A stretch of DNA of 64,000 nucleotides from Chersky-806 sp038252255. Lineage in GTDB: Bacteria; Actinomycetota; Acidimicrobiia; IMCC26256; JAENVU01. The stretch lies in the NCBI GenBank assembly GCA_038252255.1, contig JBBSAM010000004.1, positions 1-64,000 on the forward strand, read 5' to 3'. Position numbers and translations under genes: made by a program. Below the pieces are notes generated by a model that was not told where the DNA came from, did no database searches, and was given only the letters and a program-made list of their open reading frames with translations. Below, piece by piece: positions 31,981 through 39,641 of this stretch (position 1 is the first letter of the stretch; each line of letters begins with the position of its first letter).

Positions 31981-33412
31981 ATGCATGGTCGTCCCGCACT
32001 CCAGTCCGCAAGCGAAGCGAGCCTGAGCCACCCGAACCGGTGGCGGATCCTCGGAGTTCTCGTCCTCGCCCTCCTGGTCACCTCCATCGACCACACCATC
32101 ATCAACGTGGCGCTGCCCAAGCTCGTCGAAGGTCTCCAGGCGAGCTCTGCCGATCTCCAGTGGGTGGTCGCCAGCTACACGATCGTCTTCGCGGGTCTCC
32201 TCCTCACCGCCGGGAGTCTCGGCGACCGGTTCGGACGCCGCCATGCGCTCGCCGCGGGGCTGGTCACGTTCCTGGTTGGGTCAATCGCGTCCGCGACGGC
32301 GACGTCGACAACCGCTCTCATCGTCGGCCGCGGTGTCATGGGCGTCGGTGGGGCGCTCATCATGCCGACGACGCTGTCCATCCTGGTCAATGTGTTCGGC
32401 GACCCCCGCGAACGGGCGAGGGCCATCGCCGGCTGGACGGCAGCCAGCGGCTTGGGGATCGCCCTCGGCCCGATCGCCGGCGGAATGCTCATGCGCAGCT
32501 TCTCGTGGTCGTCGGTCTTCTGGATCAATGTTCCGCTCCTCGCCGCCGCGCTGCTCGGCACGCTGCACCTCGTCCCCGACTCGCGAAACCCCGAGGCCAC
32601 CAGGCTCGACCTCGTCGGGGCGCTCCTGTCGATCGGCGCCATCGGCACGCTGGTGTACGCGATCATCACCGCGCCCGCACACGGCTGGGCGTCACCGTCG
32701 TCGTTCGCCCGCTTTGCCGCCGGTGCGACGGTCGGGTTGCTGTTCGTCGTCTGGGAGCTGCGTCGTGACGAGCCGATGCTCGACATCCGCCTGTTCGCCG
32801 ACCGCAGCTTCTCCGCCAGCAGCGTCGCGCTGGCCATGCTGTTCTTCGCCATGTCGGGAATGGTCTTCCTGCAGGCGCAGTACCTCCAGTTCGTGCTCGG
32901 CTACACACCACTCGCCGCTGGGTTCGCCCTGGTGCCCGCCGCCCTGGGGATTCATCGACGGAAGCTCCTACGTGCCGACCGGCGCGGGCCTCCTGCTCTT
33001 CGGTCTCGGCGCGGGGATCGCGATGCCAGCCGCGACCGACCTCATCATGGCGACGCTTCCCCCCGCCCGCGCGGGCGTCGGCTCGGCCGTCAACGACACC
33101 GTTCGAGAGTTGGGCGGCGCACTCGGAGTCGCGGTGATCGGCAGCATCGCGGCGACGAGCTACGCGTCCTCGATGCAGAGCGAGCTCGCACGACTCCCCC
33201 GCATCAGCGAGCCCATGCGTCACCTGCTGACCGACAACGTCGGCAGCGCACTCCATATGAGCGGCTACTTCGGTGTCAACGGAACCGAGATCGCGTCCGT
33301 CGCTCGGAATGCGTTCGTCGACTCGATGAGCGCTTCGCTCTGGGTCGCGGTCGGCCTCGTCGTCTCCGCGACGGTCATCGCGGTCACACAGCTCCCGCGT
33401 CACGAAAGGTAG
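31981..33412 (+). pseudogene. DHA2-type MFS efflux transporter, broken by internal deletion and frameshift
   Basis: The first frame (31981 to about 32949) encodes an EmrB/QacA-like transporter: TSIDHTIINVALPKLVEGLQ, then DLQWVVASYTIVFAGLLLTA, GDRFGRRHAL, and helices through LQFVLGYTPLAAGFALVPAA. The continuation lies in another frame: LLLFGLGAGIAMPAATDLIM, then PPARAGVGSAVNDTVRELGG, ending RHER at 33412. At the junction roughly 30-40 residues expected between these blocks are absent and the frame shifts, so no full-length protein is made. The ATG at 31981 has AGGAG upstream. Its original role would be proton-driven drug export. Confidence 0.8.
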
Positions 33413-33456
33413 GGCCACGCTCTCCGCACGCCTGATCGGCGACTCGGCCGGCTGGG

Positions 33457-34026
33457 TTACTGGCCCATGCGTCCGTCGATCCCCTCCCGCAGCAGGTCGG
33501 CGTGACCGAGGTGGCGGGCGTACTCCTCGATCATTCCGATCAGCACCTCGCGCAGCGACATCGGCCCTCCACCGCGGCCATGCTGATTCAAGGGATCGTT
33601 GCCGGTGATGTCGAGACTGGGCGCCTCGGCCACGAACCGCTCGGCGAAGTCCACCTCAGCTCGCCATGCGGCCCACGCCTCCACCACCACCCGGGGGTCG
33701 GGAACAGCACCGTCGAAATCGCCGTCACGGTCGGTGTCGGAGCAGAACAGCCGGGGCACGTCCTGTCCCGCCATCATCTCCCGGAACGTCCCGCGCTCCA
33801 TCTCGGCCAGGTGTCGTACCAGCCCCAGGAGCGACATCGTCGACGGCTCGACGGAACGCCGCGCCAGAGCCTCGGCATCAAGACCTGAGCACTTCATCTC
33901 CAACGTGAGACGTTGACAGCGCAGGGCCTCCACCAGCGTGGCGCGCTCGTCGCCCAACGTCGGTCCGTTCTCACGCGGGTCGTCTTCGAGATCGATGAAC
34001 ATGTCGGCTCGTCGGGTCGTGGCCAT
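33457..34026 (-). CDS. DinB/DUF664 family protein
   Basis: A four-helix-bundle protein of about 190 residues, of the DinB/mycothiol-dependent superfamily. TLVEALRCQRLTLEMKCSGL is the first helix, and LGLVRHLAEMERGTFREMM and EEYARHLGHADLLREGIDG bring the His residues that bind a divalent metal in this family. DUF664 members are common in actinobacteria and are thought to be thiol S-transferases, though none is proven here. ATG 34026 is chosen; ATGs four codons upstream and eight codons downstream are possible. Confidence 0.85.
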   Translation of the reverse strand: MATTRRADMFIDLEDDPRENGPTLGDERATLVEALRCQRLTLEMKCSGLDAEALARRSVEPSTMSLLGLVRHLAEMERGTFREMMAGQDVPRLFCSDTDRDGDFDGAVPDPRVVVEAWAAWRAEVDFAERFVAEAPSLDITGNDPLNQHGRGGGPMSLREVLIGMIEEYARHLGHADLLREGIDGRMGQ

Positions 34027-34116
34027 GGGCGCAATCATCGTCGATGCGCAGGGCGGCCGACCACCGGTGAACGACACCCGGCCCGGTGGTCCCACCTGCT
34101 CGGGTCGGTGCTCAGG

Positions 34117-37100
34117 TCATTCGCCGTCGTGAAGGAGCTCGTCGATCGCCGACTCCCGGCCGTGCTCGTACGCCGCTGCGAATGCACTCCCCAGCGAGGC
34201 GGCCGCGGCGCTCCGGGCCCGGTCGGCGTCGCACTGCTCGCTCGGAGTCCGCGCGGCGCGCCGGTTGGACCGGAGCTGGTCGGCCCGGCCGAGGAGTCGG
34301 GCGGCCCGTTCGCCGTTCCCGGCGAGCGCCTCCGCGGCGGCCAGCCCTTCGAGCGCGACCGGGACGGCGCGAGGATGGGCCACCGTGCTCGCGTGCGCGT
34401 GGCTCTCGCGGTGCCGAGTCGACGCGTCGGTGAAATCCCCGCGAGCTTCGGCAACGAACCCGAGCACCGAAGTCGCGGCCGCGAGGCCGCCGGGCACATC
34501 CAAGGGGGAGGTTCCACGCGAGAACGAGCTGGAGAACCTCGTCCCGGCCCCGCGATACAGGTCCAGCGCCTCGAGCGCGGCCTGCCCGGACTCTTCGAGC
34601 CGACCCTGCCGCCGCCGGAGGTCAGCCAGCGCAACGAGTGCCTGCGCGCGCACGGGCTCAGCCGAGAGGTCGACCGAGCGGGTCAATGCGGTCTGCAGGA
34701 GCGCCTCCGCTTCGTCGTGGTCTCCTGCGTGGACTGCGACTGCGCCGAGCCGCGCGATGAGCGCCACCTCGAAGCGGAACATGCGCAACGCGGTTGCTGT
34801 TTCCAGGGCCTCGAAGAGCAGCATCCGAGCTGCCTCGACATCGCCGAGCATCTCGTCGAGCTCGGCGACCAGGTCGATGCAGATTGCCGTCATGAACTCG
34901 TCGCCGGCGTCTCGGAACTGAGGCTGCGCTTCACGAAGCAGCTGCTCGAAGGTCTCGGTGTCACCTTCGGATTGCAGTGCGAGCCCGGCCCGCAACCAGG
35001 TGCGGACGGCTCGCATCCAGGGAGCGTCTCCCGTCGTCTCGAGCAGCTGGAGGGCGGTGGCGTTGATCTCCGACGCCTGCTCCCGGCGCCCCATCTCCGC
35101 GACGACCTGCGACTGGAACGTCAGCGCATAGGCGGTCAACACGGGATCGCCGTGTTGGCGTAGCAGCTGGATGCCCGTTGCGAACGCTTCGTCGACGTCG
35201 CCGTGATGGCCGGTCAGGTAGCCGAGAAACGTGTGCCAGACGAGCGCCCAGCCGCGGGTGAACGGGCTGAGCTCGCCCGGAAGCGCCAGCGCGACGTCCA
35301 GCCACCCGAAGCCGTCGCGCGCGGCTCCCGTCACCCAGCGGTGCAGTGCGACGTCCGCGGCGATCGCGGCCGCGAGCTCGTTCTCCTCGGCCCCGACGGC
35401 CCACTCGAAGACCGTCCGCACGTTGTCCTGCTCGGCTTGCATGGTGTGGTGCCACCACCGTTGCTCGACGCCCTGGAACGCGGGGCGGCCCCGCGCGCAC
35501 AAGTGCGCGAAGTGGCGCGTCGCCCGAAGGAGAGCTTCGTCCGCCTGACCGCGCTCGACGAGCTGCTCGCGCCCGTACTGGCTCAGCGTCTGCAACATGC
35601 GGAAGCGGGGCCGGATCCGGGAGCGATCGACGAACACGAGGGACTTGTCGATCAGGCCGGCGACGAGCTCGGCAACGTCGGCGGGCTCGATGTCGGCGTC
35701 GCTACAGACCGCCTCGGCCGCGGCGATGTCGAATCCTCCGGTGAGCACCGACAGCTGCTCGAACGCGCGCCGCTCGTCTTCGAAGAGGAGGTCGTAGCTC
35801 CATTGGACGACGGCGCGCAGCGTCTGCTGGCGGGCCATCGCGGTTCGGGAGCCTCCCGTGAGCAGACGGAAGCGGTCGTCGAGCCGTTCCGCGATCTGCG
35901 CGACGGAGAACGCCCGGGTGCGCGCCGCGGCGAGCTCGATGGCCAGCGGCAAGCCGTCGAGCCGGTGACAGATCTCGCGGATGACTTCCCGCGCCGGTTC
36001 GTCGGCCACGAAGGCCGGATCGACCGCGGCCGCGCGTGCGATGAACAGGTCGCACGCATCCGGATCGGCGAGCGGCGGCACGGGCCACACCGTCTCGCCC
36101 GGCACGCGTAGCGCTTCGCGGCTCGTGGCGAGGACGTGGACTCCTTCGCAAGCCGCCAGGAGCTCGTCGGCGATCCGGGCCGCTGGATCGACGAGATGCT
36201 CACAGTTGTCGAGGACCAGGAGCAGCTGCTTGTCCGCGCAGTACCGGCGCACACTGGTCGACGCATCCACGTCGCTCTCGGGGAGGTCGAACACCTCGGC
36301 GACGGCATCCGCCACCGCGAGCGAGTCACGAACCGGCGCGAGCTCGACGAGCAGCACCCCGTCGTCCCATTGGTCGACGACGGCACGAGCCGCCTCGACC
36401 GCCAGCCGAGTCTTGCCTGCCCCACCGGGACCGACCAGCGTGACGAGGCGACTGCGGGTCACGAGCTCTACGAGCTCGCCGACTTCGCGCTCGCGACCGA
36501 AGAGCGCGGTGAGCTGCGTCGGGAGGTTGGTGCGCGGCCGCCGGGACGGGGGTGTCACCATCGAGAGACCGAGGCCGGGCGGGACCAGCGCGGGGTCCTG
36601 GTCCAGGATCGCGGCCTCGAGCGCTTGCAGCGCCGGGCCGGGGTCGAGTCCCAGCTCCTCGGCGAGCACTTCCCGGGTGTCCCGGTAGACGCTGAGCGCA
36701 TCGGCCTGGCGGTTCGCGCGGTAGAGCGCCAGCATCAGCTGGCCGCGCAGGCGCTCGCGCAGCGGGTTGGCCTTGACGAGGGATTCGAGATCGCCGAGCA
36801 GTCGTACGTGCCGGCCGAGGGCCAGCCCGGCGTCGACGCGCTCCTCGGCCGCGCTGAGCCGGAGCTCCTGCAGCCGCACGATGTGGGGCTGGGCGAAATC
36901 GTCGTAGGCGAAGTCGGCCAGCACCGGTCCGCGCCACAACGACTCGGCGGCCTCGAAACGCTCCACTGCTGCCTCGAGATCTCCCCGCGCGGCCGCTGCC
37001 CGCCCGTTCGCCACTTCCGCTTTGAATCGGAGCGCGTCGACCTGCTCCGGATCGAGGGCGAGCACGTAGCCGGGCGGTCGCATCATGACGATCTCGCTCG

Positions 37101-37326
37101 CGCCGAGCGCCTTGCGCAACTTCGAGATCAGCCGCTGCAGTGCGTTGGCCACGCCTGCCGGCGGATCGTCGTGCCAGAGATCCTCGACGAGGCGATCGGT
37201 CGGGACGACCTTCCCGCAATCGAGGGCGAGCATCGCCAACACCGCTCGGAGCTTCGCTCCCGGCACCGGTAGGGGGGCGCCGTCAGCGCCGTACACATCC
37301 AACGGCCCGAGGAGTCGTATTTCCAA
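34117..37326 (-). CDS. AfsR/SARP-type transcriptional regulator (BTAD, NB-ARC, TPR)
   Basis: A 1069-residue regulator. The OmpR-type winged helix (about 1-95; MEIRLLGPLDVYGADGAPL) is followed by the BTAD domain (about 100-245; ELRLSAAEERVDAGLALGRH). An NB-ARC ATPase follows, with Walker A VGPGGAGKTRLAVE (about 292-305) and LLVLDNCEHLVDPAARIADE. TPR-like repeats fill the C-terminal third. Such proteins activate genes by binding short direct repeats spaced about 11 bp near -10 elements. GTCAGC repeats with that spacing lie just upstream, at 37344-37360 and 37600-37626. It diverges from the genes they precede. Confidence 0.93.
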   Translation of the reverse strand: MEIRLLGPLDVYGADGAPLPVPGAKLRAVLAMLALDCGKVVPTDRLVEDLWHDDPPAGVANALQRLISKLRKALGASEIVMMRPPGYVLALDPEQVDALRFKAEVANGRAAAARGDLEAAVERFEAAESLWRGPVLADFAYDDFAQPHIVRLQELRLSAAEERVDAGLALGRHVRLLGDLESLVKANPLRERLRGQLMLALYRANRQADALSVYRDTREVLAEELGLDPGPALQALEAAILDQDPALVPPGLGLSMVTPPSRRPRTNLPTQLTALFGREREVGELVELVTRSRLVTLVGPGGAGKTRLAVEAARAVVDQWDDGVLLVELAPVRDSLAVADAVAEVFDLPESDVDASTSVRRYCADKQLLLVLDNCEHLVDPAARIADELLAACEGVHVLATSREALRVPGETVWPVPPLADPDACDLFIARAAAVDPAFVADEPAREVIREICHRLDGLPLAIELAAARTRAFSVAQIAERLDDRFRLLTGGSRTAMARQQTLRAVVQWSYDLLFEDERRAFEQLSVLTGGFDIAAAEAVCSDADIEPADVAELVAGLIDKSLVFVDRSRIRPRFRMLQTLSQYGREQLVERGQADEALLRATRHFAHLCARGRPAFQGVEQRWWHHTMQAEQDNVRTVFEWAVGAEENELAAAIAADVALHRWVTGAARDGFGWLDVALALPGELSPFTRGWALVWHTFLGYLTGHHGDVDEAFATGIQLLRQHGDPVLTAYALTFQSQVVAEMGRREQASEINATALQLLETTGDAPWMRAVRTWLRAGLALQSEGDTETFEQLLREAQPQFRDAGDEFMTAICIDLVAELDEMLGDVEAARMLLFEALETATALRMFRFEVALIARLGAVAVHAGDHDEAEALLQTALTRSVDLSAEPVRAQALVALADLRRRQGRLEESGQAALEALDLYRGAGTRFSSSFSRGTSPLDVPGGLAAATSVLGFVAEARGDFTDASTRHRESHAHASTVAHPRAVPVALEGLAAAEALAGNGERAARLLGRADQLRSNRRAARTPSEQCDADRARSAAAASLGSAFAAAYEHGRESAIDELLHDGE

Positions 37327-37343
37327 GGACCCGACCGTACCGG

Positions 37344-37360
37344 GTCAGCAGTAGGTCAGC
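37344..37360 (+). promoter_or_regulatory. SARP-type direct repeat pair (GTCAGC)
   Basis: GTCAGC occurs at 37344-37349 and 37355-37360, exactly 11 bp apart. It lies in the spacer between the AfsR-like gene and the small divergent gene. The spacing and orientation fit a SARP operator for the plus-strand gene. Confidence 0.5.
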
Positions 37361-37381
37361 GGGTGGCCGCACGCTGCACCC

Positions 37382-37591
37382 GTGTCCAGAAGCCGACGAC
37401 AGCTCGAAGAGATTCGCGCCCTGTGTGAGTGCGGCTCCCTGAGCCGTGCCGTCGACCTCGCGTTCCAGCACTTCGCCGACTTCGGCCGCAATGAGGCGGT
37501 CCTCGACTTCATCGCGGCCGCCATCGAGCGCACGCCCGTGCCCGCCGCGGTCCGTCGTCGCTTCCTCGAACTGCAGTCATCGCGCCGGTGA
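37382..37591 (+). CDS. Small hypothetical protein, 69 residues
   Basis: A short Arg-rich, helical, soluble protein: SRSRRQLEEIRALCECG, then AVDLAFQHFADFGRNEAVLD. Two nearby Cys (CEC) are the only notable residues. The GTG start lies 22 bases after the GTCAGC repeat pair, and the gene diverges from the AfsR-like regulator. No family is recognised. It could be a real small gene under that regulator, or a remnant. Confidence 0.5.
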   Translation: MSRSRRQLEEIRALCECGSLSRAVDLAFQHFADFGRNEAVLDFIAAAIERTPVPAAVRRRFLELQSSRR

Positions 37592-37599
37592 CGGTCGAG

Positions 37600-37626
37600 G
37601 TCAGCGCAGGTCAGCGGGAGGTCAGC
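37600..37626 (+). promoter_or_regulatory. SARP-type direct repeat triplet (GTCAGC)
   Basis: GTCAGC occurs at 37600-37605, 37610-37615 and 37621-37626, at 10 and 11 bp spacing. About nine bases later comes CAATGT (37636-37641), a possible -10. The distance resembles known SARP promoters. The DUF4386 gene starts 60 bases downstream. Confidence 0.55.
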
Positions 37627-37685
37627 GGCCGGGCGCAATGTCGTCCACGGAACCACCGACAACCACACCAGAAAGGGAACACGAC

Positions 37686-38462
37686 ATGTCCAGCGAACTG
37701 CGAACCACCCCGACGCCCCGGCGTCCCATGGACTCCATGCGGAAGATCGCCCTCGCCGCAGGTGTGCTCTACCTCATCACCTTCATCGCCTCGATTCCGG
37801 CGCTCGGGCTGAAGGGCCCTGTCCTGAACCACACCAACTTCGTCCTGGGCGCCGGTTCGGAGTCCAGCGTCCTCTGGGCCGCCTTCCTCGACGTCGTCAC
37901 TGCGCTGGCCTGCATCGGCACTGCGGTGGTCCTGTTCCCCGTGGCGAAGCGCTACAGCCAGATCGGGGCGATCGGCTTCGTCGCATCCCGTGTCATCGAA
38001 GGCGGCCTGATCCTGGTCGGGGTCGTCAGCCTCCTCTCGGTCGTGACCCTGCGGCAGGACGTGGGCGCAGGAGCGACCGGGGCCGGCGCGTCGTCGATGG
38101 TGATGGCCGGCCGGACGCTCGTCGCGATCCATGACTGGACGTTCCTCCTCGGCCCGAGCCTGATGGCCGCGGTGAACGCCCTGTTCCTCGGCTCGGTGAT
38201 GTACCGGTCCCGGCTCGTACCCCGGGTCATCCCCACGCTCGGCCTGATCGGCGCACCGATCCTGCTCGCCTCGACGGCCGCAACGATGTTCGGTGTCTTC
38301 GACCAGGTTTCGTTGGCCGCATCGGTCGCGGTGATCCCCGTCTTCCTCTGGGAGCTGTCACTCGGCCTCTGGCTGACGTTCAAGGGCTTCAACGCCGTCC
38401 CGATCACCCGGCAGGCGGCGGTGACCGGCGAGGCGAGCGACCGTCGCAGCCTCGTCGCCTGA
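37686..38462 (+). CDS. DUF4386 family integral membrane protein
   Basis: A 258-residue protein with about six membrane segments, for example KIALAAGVLYLITFIASIPA, VTALACIGTAVVLFPVA, IEGGLILVGVVSLLSVV and FLLGPSLMAAVNALFLGSVM. The opening RKIALAAGVLYLITF and the ...VPRVIPTLGLIGAPILLAS segment are typical of DUF4386, whose function is unknown. The ATG at 37686 follows AAAGGGAAC. GTCAGC repeats lie upstream and a strong hairpin follows the stop, so it is probably a single-gene unit regulated by the neighbouring AfsR-like protein. Confidence 0.88.
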   Translation: MSSELRTTPTPRRPMDSMRKIALAAGVLYLITFIASIPALGLKGPVLNHTNFVLGAGSESSVLWAAFLDVVTALACIGTAVVLFPVAKRYSQIGAIGFVASRVIEGGLILVGVVSLLSVVTLRQDVGAGATGAGASSMVMAGRTLVAIHDWTFLLGPSLMAAVNALFLGSVMYRSRLVPRVIPTLGLIGAPILLASTAATMFGVFDQVSLAASVAVIPVFLWELSLGLWLTFKGFNAVPITRQAAVTGEASDRRSLVA

Positions 38463-38470
38463 ACCAGTCC

Positions 38471-38504
38471 ACGACGGCCGGGCCCACCAGGACCCGGCCG
38501 TCGT
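38471..38504 (+). terminator. Hairpin terminator after the DUF4386 gene
   Basis: The perfect 12-base arms ACGACGGCCGGG (38471-38482) and CCCGGCCGTCGT (38493-38504) flank a 10-base loop. It starts 8 bases past the stop codon. Confidence 0.8.
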
Positions 38505-38538
38505 CGTGTCCGAACCTCACATGAACGGAGTGATCGAG

Positions 38539-39564
38539 ATGCAGGAACACAGCTACGACGTGGTCGTGGTGGGCGGAGGGGCGGCCGGCTCGAGCGCCGC
38601 GCTCGTGCTGGGTCGGGCTCGACGCAGTGTCGCAGTCGTCGACGGTGGAGCACCGCGCAACGCCCCCGCAGAGCGCATGCAGGGCTTCCTGTCACGCGAC
38701 GGGATGCCGCCGGCCGACTTCCTCTCGGCAGCCCGAGCCGAGGTCGCGGGCTACGGCGTGGATCTCGTCGCGGATCACGTCGTCGGGATCGATCCCGGAT
38801 TCGCCGTTCGCCTGGGGGGCGGTCAGGTGCTGACCGCCCGCCGGCTCCTGCTCGCGACTGGCTGCCGTGACGAGCTCCCGGGCATCCCGGGCGTCCGCGA
38901 GCGATGGGGCCGCGATCTGTTGCACTGCCCCTATTGCCACGGATGGGAGGTCCGCGACGAGGCCCTCGGAGTTCTCGGGACCCAGCCCGGCGCGGTGCAG
39001 CACGCGCAACTGGTGCGGCAATGGTCCGAGGACGTCGTCTTCTTCGTACACACCTACGACCTCGGTTCCGCCGAAGAGGCTCAGCTGGTTGCACGCGGCA
39101 TCACCGTCGTCCACGGCGAAGTCGCCCGACTGCTGGTCGAGGCAGACCGGTTGAGCGGCGTGGAGCTTGCCGATGGTCGGGTCGTCGAGCGCACCGCGGT
39201 GTTCATCCGGCCTCGGAACCGCCCGCATGCCGATGACCTGGTCTCCGGCCTGGGCTGCGAGCTCGACCCCTCGGGCTTCGTCACGGTCGATGCGACGGGG
39301 CGGACCAGCACCGCGGGCGTCTGGGCGGCCGGCAACGTGGTCGATCCTCGCGCCCAGGTCATCGTCTCGGCGGGCGCCGGTTGCGCCGCCGCGATCGCGA
39401 TCAACGCCGACCTCGTGGAAGACGACGTCACGACCGCGGCCGAAACACGATGCCGGGTCAACAACACGCCAACTGCAGGCGTGGCGATCGCGACGACGAC
39501 CCACGCCGAGTCCCCGAGCGACCAGGCGCGAGCAACGGCGGTGAGCCAGGGGCTGCGGTGGTGA
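38539..39564 (+). CDS. NAD(P)/FAD-dependent oxidoreductase, thioredoxin-reductase-like
   Basis: A flavoprotein of about 341 residues. The N-terminal FAD fold is YDVVVVGGGAAGSSAALVLG and ends VAVVDGGAPRNAP. LLLATGCRDELPGIPGV precedes the redox-active LHCPYCHGWEV (CxxC), placed as in the bacterial TrxR-like subgroup. The C-terminal FAD motif is TSTAGVWAAGNVVDPRAQ, then AGCAAAIAINADL. It runs about 30 residues longer than the typical subgroup member, with a low-complexity tail that could come from an old frameshift. ATG 38539 is favoured (GGAG at 8 bases). A tiny frame ending PMMMAWK follows with a GTGA overlap. Confidence 0.88.
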   Translation: MQEHSYDVVVVGGGAAGSSAALVLGRARRSVAVVDGGAPRNAPAERMQGFLSRDGMPPADFLSAARAEVAGYGVDLVADHVVGIDPGFAVRLGGGQVLTARRLLLATGCRDELPGIPGVRERWGRDLLHCPYCHGWEVRDEALGVLGTQPGAVQHAQLVRQWSEDVVFFVHTYDLGSAEEAQLVARGITVVHGEVARLLVEADRLSGVELADGRVVERTAVFIRPRNRPHADDLVSGLGCELDPSGFVTVDATGRTSTAGVWAAGNVVDPRAQVIVSAGAGCAAAIAINADLVEDDVTTAAETRCRVNNTPTAGVAIATTTHAESPSDQARATAVSQGLRW

Positions 39565-39641
39565 ACAACGAAGTCGACGGGCCGATGATGATGGCCTGGA
39601 AGTAGCTCATCGGTTTCGCGCCTCAAACATCGGAGTCGGTC

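Noticed and set aside
39561..39605. Fourteen-codon frame ending PMMMAWK after the flavoprotein gene
   Set aside because: It is too short to call. The GTGA overlap is suggestive, but nothing else supports a peptide.
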